DNA of 64,000 nucleotides from JAVDCA01 sp035293985 (GTDB lineage: Bacteria > Pseudomonadota > Alphaproteobacteria > Rhizobiales > Xanthobacteraceae), in the NCBI GenBank assembly GCA_035293985.1, contig DATGLS010000015.1:62001-126000 (forward strand), written 5' to 3'. The first letter of the stretch is position 1. Every line of letters begins with the position of its first letter. Below, piece after piece: positions 30,690 to 38,346 of this stretch. The translations under genes were made by a program, and so were the position numbers. Below the pieces are notes generated by a model. That model worked only from the letters and a program-made list of their open reading frames with translations, had not been told where the DNA came from and did no database searches.

Positions 30690-30887
30690 ATGTGCGACGA
30701 GCGGGATCGATATAGCGACGCAAGTGTCCGGCGGGCGCGACGCACCGCAGAGGGCGATCGCGCGGACCTGCCAAGCGCCGGCCCGCATGCGCGCGCCGAC
30801 CTGACGGACCAGGACAAGACGCCCGGGACCGGCATGCTGCCGCCGCTGGACGGCGGCGGAGACGGCAATATGCAGCCCGGCGGCTGA
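30690..30887 (+). CDS. Small hydrophilic conserved hypothetical protein
   Basis: A 65-residue acidic, Gly/Pro-rich protein without hydrophobic segment (DLTDQDKTPGTGMLPP near the end, a Gly/Asp-rich tail). The ATG at 30690 has GAGAGG seven bases upstream; an ATG at 30684 is too close. Small proteins with a similar EGDRADLP and TPGTGMLP pattern occur in Bradyrhizobium relatives, by memory. Nothing indicates a function; it looks intrinsically disordered. Confidence 0.5.
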   Translation: MCDERDRYSDASVRRARRTAEGDRADLPSAGPHARADLTDQDKTPGTGMLPPLDGGGDGNMQPGG

Positions 30888-30891
30888 GCGC

Positions 30892-31152
30892 GTGCCACGC
30901 GAGACGGATACCATCGCCGAGCCGGCGGGTTTCGGGGCTGCGGCCGAGCCGAGCGCTCCCTCCGCTCAGGTGGAAGCCTTCTCCGGCATGGCGGTGCGCG
31001 AGCTTGCGCGGCAGAAGATTCAGTTCCTCCTCGCCGGCAGCTATGCGGTGAGCGCCTATACGGGCATCACCCGCGCCACCAAGGATCTGGATCTCTTTTG
31101 CCGGCCGCTGGGTCTACCCCGGCGAGCGCGGATCCGGTGGCGCGCTGGCTGA
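30892..31152 (+). pseudogene. Truncated nucleotidyltransferase-like gene
   Basis: An 86-codon frame from a GTG at 30892. Residues 43-68 (FLLAGSYAVSAYTGITRATK, then DLDLFCRP) match the start of a nucleotidyltransferase fold protein: GG/GS motif followed by D-x-D with a threonine-lysine lead-in, as in the AbiEii/MNT-like and HEPN-associated families. The rest of the roughly 200-residue domain is missing; the frame turns into Arg-rich sequence and stops. The palindromic element at 31221 lies just beyond, so a deletion next to a repeat is likely. Probably inactive. Confidence 0.6.
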
Positions 31153-31220
31153 TGGATTGACCCGCCGCCGCGAAGCCGAGCGGACGTCCCTACGCGTTGC
31201 TGCACGTGTGATATCAACCG

Positions 31221-31304
31221 GTCATTTGCGACGAAGCGAAGCAATCGCGCCCCACAAGCTCACGCGTTTGCGGACCGAAATTGTTTCGCTTTGTTCGCAA
31301 TGAC
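31221..31304. repeat. Intact palindromic intergenic repeat
   Basis: GTCATTTGCGACGAAGCGAA followed by GCAATC at the left, and TTGTTTCGCTTTGTTCGCAA followed by TGAC at the right, are inverted copies separated by a 34-base core. It is the same family as the arms around the group II intron. It ends two bases from the stop of the Bug gene and could also serve as a transcription end. Confidence 0.8.
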
Positions 31305-31305
31305 G

Positions 31306-32283
31306 CTACTCCGCCTTGAGCCCCGACAGCTTGGCCATCGCGACCCATTTGGGATCCTCATCTTTGATGAACGCCGCGAATTCCTGCGGCGTGCCGATAC
31401 GCCACTGGGCGCCAAGCTGGTTGAGCCGCGCCTGCAGCTTCGGTGACTGCAGTCCCGCGTTGATCGCCGCGTTGAGTTTGTCGACGATCGCGGCCGGCGT
31501 GCCGGCTGGCGCCATGATGCCGATCCACGAGTCGGCGATGAAGTCCGGCACGCCGCTCTCGATCAGGGTGGGCACCTCCGGCAAATCGGGCAGGCGTTTC
31601 GCCGTCGCGACTCCGAGCGGCCGGAGGCTGCCGTCGCGCAAATGCGCGAGCGTGACCGACGTAGGCTCGAAGCCGAGCTCGATCTGTCCGGCGATCATGT
31701 CGGGGATCAGGTTGGCGGCGCCTTTGTAGGGGATGATCACGATATCGGTCGCCGTCCTGGCGCGAAACCATGCCGCGATCATGTGCGGCGGTGCCCCGTT
31801 GGGCACCCCGATGTTGAGCTTGCCGGGATGCACCTTGGCATAGGCGACCACGTCCTGCGCGGATTTGAACGGCGTCTTCGGTCCGGTCACCATCACGTAG
31901 GGGGTCGACGAGAAGAAGGCGACCGCCGCAAAGCTCGTGGCCGGATCGTAGCCGATGTTCTTGTAGATGGCCGGCCCGATCGCGGTCGAGGCAGCGCTGC
32001 CGATCAGCAGCGTGTAGCCGTCCGGCGCGGCGCGGGCGACGTCGCGGCTCGCGAGCGTGCTGCCGCCCCCCGGTCGGTTGTCGACGATCACCTGCTGGCC
32101 GAGCGCCTCGGTCATCGCCTGGGCCGCGAGGCGGCCCATCACATCGGACGGGCCGCCGGGCGGATACGGCACGATCAGTCGGATGATGTGGTTCGGGAAG
32201 TCCTGCGCATTGGTTTGCGCGTGCGCCCGTGCGCCACAGACGAGGGCCGAGATGATCGCTAGGGTCGCCGCGATGCGCCGCAT
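31306..32283 (-). CDS. Bug/TctC-type tripartite tricarboxylate receptor
   Basis: A 325-residue Bug receptor with a signal peptide (hydrophobic residues about 4-20, cleavage after AHAQ). IIRLIVPYPPGGPSDVMGRL is the first conserved block; QVIVDNRPGGGST, APDGYTLLIGSAAS and IPYKGAANLIPDMIAGQIE follow. GGAG lies seven bases before the ATG at 32283. The frame is open further upstream but the signal peptide fixes the start. It is the third Bug gene in the window, again without TctAB. The ligand is unknown. Confidence 0.93.
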   Translation of the reverse strand: MRRIAATLAIISALVCGARAHAQTNAQDFPNHIIRLIVPYPPGGPSDVMGRLAAQAMTEALGQQVIVDNRPGGGSTLASRDVARAAPDGYTLLIGSAASTAIGPAIYKNIGYDPATSFAAVAFFSSTPYVMVTGPKTPFKSAQDVVAYAKVHPGKLNIGVPNGAPPHMIAAWFRARTATDIVIIPYKGAANLIPDMIAGQIELGFEPTSVTLAHLRDGSLRPLGVATAKRLPDLPEVPTLIESGVPDFIADSWIGIMAPAGTPAAIVDKLNAAINAGLQSPKLQARLNQLGAQWRIGTPQEFAAFIKDEDPKWVAMAKLSGLKAE

Positions 32284-32372
32284 GGGATGCTCCGCCGTGG
32301 TCGGTCGATCAGGCGAAGGATAGACGGAGGAATAGCGCGATGTCAGCCGGGGGTGCGCTTGCGGGTCCCGGA

Positions 32373-32636
32373 TTACTGAACGCCGGAAATGCGGTCCGTG
32401 CTGACGTTGCGGATCACCCGCGCCTGGCGGGTCGGCGAATTGGTGTCGCGCAGGCAGGATGCCTCGAAATAAGGCCAGCCGCGGTTGGAGCAGGCGGTGC
32501 CGTAGGTGTGCACGTCGAGCCGGTCGCCCTTGATGGCGTACTTCTTTGCCTCGACCGTCGAGGACATGCCGGTCATCAGCACGAGGGCGCCGGCCAGAAC
32601 GGCGGCTCCGGAAACGGCTGCGATCAGCTTGATCAT
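32373..32636 (-). CDS. Small exported protein of unknown function
   Basis: An 87-residue protein with an N-terminal hydrophobic segment (about residues 4-22) that may be a signal peptide or anchor. The mature part contains KKYAIKGDRLDVHTYGTACS and WPYFEASCLRD, with two Cys that could form a disulfide in the periplasm, and ends in a basic VIRNVSTDRI stretch. AGGGTGG lies eight bases before the ATG at 32636. Similar short proteins are frequent in Bradyrhizobium relatives, by memory. The function is unknown. Confidence 0.7.
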   Translation of the reverse strand: MIKLIAAVSGAAVLAGALVLMTGMSSTVEAKKYAIKGDRLDVHTYGTACSNRGWPYFEASCLRDTNSPTRQARVIRNVSTDRISGVQ

Positions 32637-32804
32637 GACGGCCACCCTGTGTTGCGCCCCGGCCGTTGAGACGGCCCATTCGCTCATTGGTCGCGCGAGG
32701 TGGCGTTCAGGTTCACGTCCGCGGACACTTTTTTGCCAAAGGCTTAACCAGAGCCGGCTGAAGCGGCCTTGCGGCCGGGGGGCGGGGCAGGGTAGACCGC
32801 CCGC

Positions 32805-33314
32805 ATGCCTCGGGTCGCGCTCTATGCCGGGTCGTTCGACCCGGTCACCAACGGCCATATCGACGTGGTGCGGCACGCCGTGCGGCTCGCCGACCGGCTG
32901 GTGATCGCGGTCGGTGTGCACCCCGGCAAGGCGCCGCTGTTCTCCCCCGACGAGCGCCTCGCCATGCTGCAGGAGACCTGCGGGCCGATCGCCAAGGCGG
33001 CCGGCTGCGAGCTCAGTTGCGTGACCTTCGCCGACCTGGCGGTGTCGGCCGCGATGCGGGCTGGCGCCACGATGCTGATCCGCGGGCTGCGCGACGGCAC
33101 CGATCTCGATTACGAGATGCAGATGGCCGGCATGAACGACACCATGGCGCCGCAGGTGCAGACCGTGTTCGTGCCGGCATCCCCGCTCGTTCGCCCGATC
33201 ACCGCCACTTTGGTGCGCCAGATCGCCGGCATGGGCGGCGACGTCTCGGCCTTCGTTCCGGCCTCGGTGGCGGCCCGGCTCAAGGCCAAGGTTGCCGGCA
33301 AAGCCGGCGCCTGA
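32805..33314 (+). CDS. coaD: Phosphopantetheine adenylyltransferase
   Basis: A 169-residue enzyme of coenzyme A synthesis; it transfers AMP from ATP to 4'-phosphopantetheine to form dephospho-CoA. GSFDPVTNGH at residues 9-18 is the T/HxGH-type nucleotide-binding motif. RGLRDGTDLDYEMQMAGMN is the conserved central block. The second ATP motif, usually I-S-S-x-L-V-K/R-E, reads PITATLVRQIA here, keeping the Thr/Leu-Val-Arg core. The length is standard. It sits in the conserved coaD, cyclophilin, queA, tgt order of this order of bacteria. Confidence 0.97.
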   Translation: MPRVALYAGSFDPVTNGHIDVVRHAVRLADRLVIAVGVHPGKAPLFSPDERLAMLQETCGPIAKAAGCELSCVTFADLAVSAAMRAGATMLIRGLRDGTDLDYEMQMAGMNDTMAPQVQTVFVPASPLVRPITATLVRQIAGMGGDVSAFVPASVAARLKAKVAGKAGA

Positions 33315-33344
33315 TCCCTACATCTCGTTCAACCAGGAGCTTCC

Positions 33345-33896
33345 ATGATCCGCATTCTCGCCGTCCTGATCGCGCTCGTGGGCATTTCGCCCGCCCTGGG
33401 GGCGCCGCCGAAGCTGCCCACCGGCGTCGATCCCAACAACGCGATCGTGATCGACACCACCAAGGGCCGCATCATCATCAAGCTGCGCACCGATCTCGCG
33501 CCCAATCACGCCGAGCGCATCAAACAGCTCGCCCGCGACGGCTTCTACGACAACGTCCCGTTCCACCGCGTGATCGAAGGCTTCATGGCGCAGACCGGCG
33601 ACGGGCAGAACCACAACGGCACCGGCGGGTCGAAGTATCCCAACCTCAAAGCCGAGTTTTCCAACGTGCCGTTCAAGCGCGGCATCGTCGGGATGGCGCG
33701 CAAGGGCGGCGACGACAATTCCGCCAACAGCCAGTTCTTCATCATGTATCGGGAGACCGACAGCCTGAACGGCAAGTACACGGTCATCGGCGAGGTGGTC
33801 TCCGGCATGAACGTGGTCGACAAGCTCGCCAAAGGCGAGCCGGTCGAGAATCCCGACACGATGACCAAGGTGCAGGTCGCGGCCGACATGAAATGA
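33345..33896 (+). CDS. Peptidyl-prolyl cis-trans isomerase, cyclophilin type, exported
   Basis: A 183-residue cyclophilin with an N-terminal signal peptide (about residues 1-20, cleavage near ALGA). FHRVIEGFMAQTGDG holds the catalytic Arg of FHR and the Gln of the active site, and ANSQFFIMYRET carries the conserved Gln-Phe-Phe. It would assist folding of proline bonds in the periplasm. AGGAGC precedes the ATG. It begins 30 bases after coaD and heads a run of four genes ending in a second cyclophilin. Confidence 0.95.
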   Translation: MIRILAVLIALVGISPALGAPPKLPTGVDPNNAIVIDTTKGRIIIKLRTDLAPNHAERIKQLARDGFYDNVPFHRVIEGFMAQTGDGQNHNGTGGSKYPNLKAEFSNVPFKRGIVGMARKGGDDNSANSQFFIMYRETDSLNGKYTVIGEVVSGMNVVDKLAKGEPVENPDTMTKVQVAADMK

Positions 33897-33903
33897 CCGG
33901 CGA

Positions 33904-34539
33904 ATGACGCGCTCGGGACGATACGCAATACGACACGCGATCTTTGGCGGCACGGCTTGCGCCTGTGCCGCCATCGCGTTCGCCGAGATGAGTGCCGTCG
34001 CCCATGCGCAACGGGGCGGAATCACCTGCAGCGTGCTCAGTGGCCATCCCTGCCTGCCGACCGTGTGCAGCGTCTTCCGCCATCGGCCGTGCCAGCCGCA
34101 ATATCCGTTCCCGCTCGGCGACAACTTGCAGGTCACCGTCGACAGCACCCAGGCGAAGCAGGGCGAGCCCGTCGACCCCGACCACAAGATCGACACCATC
34201 CGCGCCATGTTCGCGGCGTTGCGCACCTGCTGGCAACCGCCCGCGGCCGACAAGGCGCACGACGGCATGCAGATGTCGGTACGCTTCGCCTTCAACCGCG
34301 ACGGCGGCATCATCGCCGAGCCGCGCGTGACCTACACGACGCCGGGCATCGACGACGACACCCGCAAAATCTACCGCGACGCCATCAAGGACGCGCTCGA
34401 CCGCTGCACGCCGCTCCCGTTCAGCCGCGGGATGGGCGGCGCCATCGCGGGCCGGCCGATCGCGGTCCGCTTCGTCGACAACCGCAGGCGCGACACGCAA
34501 GGACAGGATCAAGAGCAGCATCGGGAGCAGCATCCATGA
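33904..34539 (+). CDS. Exported protein with TonB/TolA-C-like domain (paralogue of the next gene)
   Basis: A 211-residue protein with a long N-terminal region and hydrophobic stretch (about 14-33, cleavage near AHAQ). A Cys/Pro-rich segment follows (CSVLSGHPCLPTVCSVFRHR). The C-terminal half reads like a TonB/TolA C-terminal fold: MFAALRTCWQPP, MSVRFAFNRDGGIIAEPRVT, and DALDRCTPLPFSRGMG, with two Cys likely paired. It starts seven bases after the cyclophilin stop and overlaps the next gene by four bases (ATGA). The domain suggests a periplasmic binding or scaffold role; no function is established. Confidence 0.65.
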   Translation: MTRSGRYAIRHAIFGGTACACAAIAFAEMSAVAHAQRGGITCSVLSGHPCLPTVCSVFRHRPCQPQYPFPLGDNLQVTVDSTQAKQGEPVDPDHKIDTIRAMFAALRTCWQPPAADKAHDGMQMSVRFAFNRDGGIIAEPRVTYTTPGIDDDTRKIYRDAIKDALDRCTPLPFSRGMGGAIAGRPIAVRFVDNRRRDTQGQDQEQHREQHP

Positions 34540-34964
34540 TCGCGGCGCGATCCGTCGCCCGAACGCTGGCGCTCGTCGCGACGATCACTGCAACGATTGG
34601 ACCGGCGGCCGGCCAGGGCCCGCGCAAGCTCCACTTCCGCGTCCTCAACACGCTGGTCGACGTCGCGGCGGCGCTGGAAACCTGCTGGCTGGCGAACGAG
34701 CCGCCGCTCGCGCAATCGCGTCCCGGCATGAACGTGACCGTGATGCTGAATTTCACTCGCACGGGGGAGATTTTCGGCGAGCCTCGCTTCACCTACATAA
34801 CGCGGGAGGCCACGCCCGAGACCAAGGCGCTCTATCAGCGCGCCGTGGTGGCGGCGCTCGACGCCTGCACCCCGCTGCCGTTCTCGCCGGCGCTCGGCAA
34901 CGCGTTGGCGGGAATTCCGAAAGTCATGCCGTTCATCGATCGGCGCAACGAGAAGGGAATTTGA
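34536..34964 (+). CDS. Exported protein with TonB/TolA-C-like domain (short paralogue)
   Basis: A 142-residue protein with a signal peptide (about residues 1-26, cleavage near AAGQ). It aligns with the C-terminal half of the preceding protein: ALETCWLANEPP, MNVTVMLNFTRTGEIFGEPR, and ALDACTPLPFSPALGNALAG, with the same Cys pair. It starts inside the stop codon of its neighbour (ATGA overlap), so translation is coupled. Tandem duplication followed by divergence is the simplest origin. The cyclophilin gene follows after two bases. Confidence 0.65.
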   Translation: MIAARSVARTLALVATITATIGPAAGQGPRKLHFRVLNTLVDVAAALETCWLANEPPLAQSRPGMNVTVMLNFTRTGEIFGEPRFTYITREATPETKALYQRAVVAALDACTPLPFSPALGNALAGIPKVMPFIDRRNEKGI

Positions 34965-34966
34965 AC

Positions 34967-35425
34967 ATGTCCGACAACACGCTGGTTCTCGACACCACCC
35001 AAGGCGAGGTCGTGATCGAGATGCGGCCCGATCTCGCGCCCGGCCACGTCGCACGGATCAAGGAGCTGGTGCGCGACGGCTTCTACGACGGCATCGTCTT
35101 TCACCGCGTCATCGACGGCTTCATGGCGCAGACGGGTTGCCCGCATGGTACCGGCACCGGCGGCTCTGGGCAGAAGCTCAAGGCCGAATTCAACCGCGAG
35201 CCGCATGTGCGCGGCACCGTCTCGATGGCGCGGGCGCAGAGCCCCGATTCGGGCGACAGCCAGTTCTTCATCTGCTTCGACGATGCGAACTTCCTCGACG
35301 GCAAGTACACGGTCTGGGGCAAGGTCACGTCCGGCATGGAGAACGTCGACAAGATCAAACGCGGCGAGCCGGTGCGCGATCCCGACAAGATCATCAAGGC
35401 GCGCATGCAGGCGGACGCGGCCTAA
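34967..35425 (+). CDS. Peptidyl-prolyl cis-trans isomerase, cyclophilin type, cytoplasmic
   Basis: A 152-residue single-domain cyclophilin without signal peptide, so cytoplasmic. FHRVIDGFMAQTG and GDSQFFICFDDANFLDGKYT carry the catalytic Arg and the conserved Gln-Phe-Phe block. It corresponds to the PpiB-type cytoplasmic enzyme; the exported partner is encoded two genes upstream. ATG 34967 has GAAGGGA nine bases upstream; the TTG at 34961 is an alternative. A palindromic repeat element separates it from queA. Confidence 0.95.
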   Translation: MSDNTLVLDTTQGEVVIEMRPDLAPGHVARIKELVRDGFYDGIVFHRVIDGFMAQTGCPHGTGTGGSGQKLKAEFNREPHVRGTVSMARAQSPDSGDSQFFICFDDANFLDGKYTVWGKVTSGMENVDKIKRGEPVRDPDKIIKARMQADAA

Positions 35426-35438
35426 GCGCTAGAGTGTC

Positions 35439-35559
35439 GTCATGGCCGGGCATAGCCGTTCGAAGAACGGCATCGCATCGCTCGCCTATGTCCCGGCCAT
35501 CCATGTCTTCATCTGTTGCGAGCAAGACGTGGATGCGCGGGTCAAGCCCGCGCAGGACG
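35439..35559. repeat. Composite palindromic repeat upstream of queA
   Basis: GTCATGGCCGGG (35439-35450) pairs with CCCGGCCAT (35492-35500). Between them is a perfect hairpin GCCGTTC-GAA-GAACGGC (35455-35471). ATCCATGTCTT (35499-35509) pairs with AAGACGTGGAT (35524-35534), and a GCGGGTCAAGCCCGC hairpin follows. These CCCGGCCATCCACGTCTT type units are, by memory, abundant between genes of Bradyrhizobium and relatives. The element ends about a dozen bases before the queA start. Confidence 0.75.
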
Positions 35560-35571
35560 CTCGAGGCTCGT

Positions 35572-36660
35572 ATGCGCACTGATCTCTTTGACTTCGAGCT
35601 GCCGCCCGACCGCATCGCCTTGCGGCCCGCGAGCCCGCGCGATGCGGCGCGGCTCATGGTGGTGCGGCCGGGCGGCACGCCCGAGACCGAGGACCGCATC
35701 GTTCGCGACCTGCCCGACCTGCTGCGGCCAGGCGACCAGATCGTCGTCAACGACACCAAGGTCATTCCGGCTCAGTTGCATGGGCGGCGGATCGGACCGG
35801 CGACCGAGCCGAAGATCGAGGCGACGTTGATCCGCCGGCTCGACGGCTCGCGCTGGCGCGCGCTGGTCAAGCCGGCGAAGAAGCTCAGCGTCGGCGATGT
35901 GGTACGGTTCGGCGAAGAAGGCAAGGTCTGCTTTCTGGGCCAGCTCGACGCGACCGTCGAGCACAAGGGCGAGCGCGGCGAGGTGACGCTGGCATTCGCG
36001 TTCCACGGGCCCGTCCTCGACCAGGCGATCGAGGAGCGCGGCGACATGCCGTTGCCGCCCTATATCGCGGCGCGCCGCCCCGCCGACGAGCAGGACCGTA
36101 TTGACTACCAGACGCGGTTTGCGCGGGAGGAAGGCGCGGTCGCGGCGCCGACCGCCGGGTTGCACTTCACCGACGAGCTGATGGCACGCCTCGCCGCGCA
36201 CGAGATCGGAGTTCATACCGTTACGCTGCACGTCGGCGCCGGCACCTTCCTGCCAGTCACGGCCGATGACACAGGCGGGCACAAGATGCATGCCGAGTGG
36301 GGCAACCTCGACACCGCGACCGCGGATGCGCTCAACGCGGCGCGGGCGCGCGGCGGCCGCGTCGTCGCGGTCGGGTCAACCTCGCTGCGGCTCTTGGAGA
36401 GTGCCGCGCGCGATGACGGCACGATCGGCGCGTTTTCGTCCGAGACGTCGATCTTCATCACGCCCGGCTACCGCTTTCGCACCGTCGACGTGATGCTGAC
36501 CAATTTCCATCTGCCGCGCTCGACCCTGTTCATGCTGGTCGCGGCCTTCAGCGGGCTCGACACCATGCGGCGCGCCTACGCGCACGCGATTGCGGCCGGC
36601 TACCGGTTCTATTCCTACGGCGACGCGTGCCTGCTGTTTCGCAGCGCGAACCCGCCGTGA
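35572..36660 (+). CDS. queA: S-adenosylmethionine:tRNA ribosyltransferase-isomerase
   Basis: A 362-residue QueA. It converts 7-aminomethyl-7-deazaguanine in tRNA to epoxyqueuosine, using the ribosyl part of SAM. Typical blocks are visible: FDFELPPDRIALRPASPRDA at the start, LRPGDQIVVNDTKVIPAQLH, the PTAGLHFTDELM signature, and TVTLHVGAGTFLPV. GAGG lies six bases before the ATG at 35572; the frame is open upstream through the palindromic repeat, which is not coding. tgt follows with a 4-base overlap, so the two queuosine enzymes are coupled. Confidence 0.97.
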   Translation: MRTDLFDFELPPDRIALRPASPRDAARLMVVRPGGTPETEDRIVRDLPDLLRPGDQIVVNDTKVIPAQLHGRRIGPATEPKIEATLIRRLDGSRWRALVKPAKKLSVGDVVRFGEEGKVCFLGQLDATVEHKGERGEVTLAFAFHGPVLDQAIEERGDMPLPPYIAARRPADEQDRIDYQTRFAREEGAVAAPTAGLHFTDELMARLAAHEIGVHTVTLHVGAGTFLPVTADDTGGHKMHAEWGNLDTATADALNAARARGGRVVAVGSTSLRLLESAARDDGTIGAFSSETSIFITPGYRFRTVDVMLTNFHLPRSTLFMLVAAFSGLDTMRRAYAHAIAAGYRFYSYGDACLLFRSANPP

Positions 36661-37790
36661 CCGACGCCTTCTCGTTCGAGCTTCTGCATCGCGACGGCGC
36701 GGCCCGCGCGGGCCTCATCCGCACGCCGCACGGCGAAGTGCGCACGCCCGCCTTCATGCCGGTCGGCACCCAGGGTGCGCTCAAGGCCGTGCACTGGCAT
36801 GAGGTGCGCGAGGCCGGGGCCGATATCGTGCTCGGCAACACGTACCACCTGATGCTGCGGCCGGGCGCCGAACGCATCGCGGCGTTCGGCGGCCTGCATC
36901 GCTTCATCAACTGGCCGCACCCGATCCTCACCGACTCGGGCGGCTTCCAGGTGATGTCGCTCGCCGAGCTGCGAAAGATCGACGAGAACGGCGTGATGTT
37001 TCGCTCGCACCTCGATGGCGCGATCGTCGCGCTGACCCCGGAACGGGCGATCGAGATCCAGACGCTGCTCGGCGCAGATATCGCGATGCAGCTCGACGAA
37101 TGTCTGCGCCTGCCGGCCGAAAAAAGCGAGATCGACCGCGCGACGCAACTGTCGTTGCGCTGGGCGGAGCGGTGCAAGCGCGCGTTCGAGAACGCGCCGC
37201 CTGGGCGGGCTCTGTTCGGTATCGTGCAAGGCGGCGACGACGAGGCGCTCCGGCGCGGCAGCGCCCGCGCGCTGGTCGACATGGGCTTCGACGGCTATGC
37301 GATCGGCGGGTTGGCGGTCGGCGAGTCGCAGGACGTGATGCTCGCCATGGTCGACGAGGTCGTGCCGCATCTGCCGGCCGACCGGCCGCACTATCTGATG
37401 GGTGTCGGCACGCCGGATGATCTGCTCGCCGCGATCGCGCGCGGCATCGACATGTTCGATTGCGTGCTGCCGACCCGCAATGGCCGCCATGGTTTGGCTT
37501 TCACCCGGTTCGGCGCCATCAACCTCAAGAATGCGCGCCATGCCGACGATCCGCGCCCGCTCGATGCCGCGAGCCGTTGCCTGGCCGCGCGCGATTATTC
37601 GCGCGCCTACCTGCACCATCTGGTGAAAGCGAACGAGCCGCTTGCCGGCATGCTGCTCAGCCTCGTCAACCTGTTCTACTATCAGGACCTGATGCAGGGG
37701 GCGCGCGCCGCCATCGCGGCGGGGAACTTTGCCGACTATCACGGCATGACTAGGGAGGGCTGGGCGCGCGGTGACATCGCGCCCTTGTGA
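36657..37790 (+). CDS. tgt: tRNA-guanine transglycosylase
   Basis: A 377-residue Tgt that exchanges guanine-34 for preQ1 in tRNAs with GUN anticodons. Start at GTG 36657 in a GTGA overlap with queA. D93 in LTDSGGFQVMS and the nucleophile D268 in DCVLPTRNGRHG are present. At the C-terminal zinc site, where E. coli has Cys302, Cys304 and Cys307, this protein has Ser306, Cys308 and Ala311 (PLDAASRCLAARDYSRAYLH), with only one Cys and the His kept. It therefore probably lacks the zinc ion, which I believe is common in Rhizobiales Tgt. An upstream in-frame start at 36627 is less likely. Confidence 0.96.
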   Translation: MTDAFSFELLHRDGAARAGLIRTPHGEVRTPAFMPVGTQGALKAVHWHEVREAGADIVLGNTYHLMLRPGAERIAAFGGLHRFINWPHPILTDSGGFQVMSLAELRKIDENGVMFRSHLDGAIVALTPERAIEIQTLLGADIAMQLDECLRLPAEKSEIDRATQLSLRWAERCKRAFENAPPGRALFGIVQGGDDEALRRGSARALVDMGFDGYAIGGLAVGESQDVMLAMVDEVVPHLPADRPHYLMGVGTPDDLLAAIARGIDMFDCVLPTRNGRHGLAFTRFGAINLKNARHADDPRPLDAASRCLAARDYSRAYLHHLVKANEPLAGMLLSLVNLFYYQDLMQGARAAIAAGNFADYHGMTREGWARGDIAPL

Positions 37791-37877
37791 GGCTACCGCG
37801 CGGCCCGGGCCTCGACCGTATCGGCAGCGTGCCGCAAAATGCCTCCGAACCGACCGGTGTCGAACGACGGGGATTTC

Positions 37878-38345
37878 ATGACCATCAGCCTCAAGGTGAA
37901 CGGCACGACGCACAGCGTCCCGGCCGAACCGGATACGCCGCTGCTCTACGTGCTGCGCAACGATCTCGCGCTCAACGGCGCGAAATTCGGTTGCGGGCTT
38001 GCACAATGCGGCGCCTGCACGGTGCTGGTCGACGGCCAGCCGGTGCGCTCCTGCGTCACGCCGGCTGGCATGCTCGCGAGCTCCGAGGTCACCACCATCG
38101 AGGGGCTCGGCACGATCGAGAAGCCGCACCCGCTGCAGCAGGCCTTCATCGACGAGCAGGCCGCCCAATGCGGCTACTGCATCAACGGTATGCTGATGAC
38201 CGCCAAGGCGCTGCTGGCGCAGAATCCCCACCCGACCGACGCGCAGGTGCGCGAGGGCCTCGCGCTCAATCTCTGTCGCTGCGGCACCCACAACAGGATC
38301 GTGCGCGCCGTGCTGCGTGCCGCCGACGTCATCGGGAGGAGCTGA
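37878..38345 (+). CDS. Molybdenum hydroxylase small subunit with two [2Fe-2S] clusters
   Basis: A 155-residue iron-sulfur subunit of the xanthine oxidase family (isoquinoline 1-oxidoreductase IorA-like). Ligands of the plant-type cluster are C39, C44, C47 and C59 (GCGLAQCGAC). Those of the alpha-helical cluster are C98, C101, C133 and C135 (CGYC, CRC). It passes electrons from the molybdenum subunit to an outside acceptor. There is no FAD subunit gene, as usual in the two-subunit class that uses cytochromes. The large subunit gene begins one base after the stop. Confidence 0.94.
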   Translation: MTISLKVNGTTHSVPAEPDTPLLYVLRNDLALNGAKFGCGLAQCGACTVLVDGQPVRSCVTPAGMLASSEVTTIEGLGTIEKPHPLQQAFIDEQAAQCGYCINGMLMTAKALLAQNPHPTDAQVREGLALNLCRCGTHNRIVRAVLRAADVIGRS

Positions 38346-38346
38346 C

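Noticed and set aside
30892..31152. Complete toxin-antitoxin or defence system
   Set aside because: Only a fragment of one nucleotidyltransferase is present and the preceding small protein does not resemble an antitoxin.
22941..31304. Repeats as a CRISPR array
   Set aside because: The copies are inverted, few and far apart, with no regular spacers and no cas genes.
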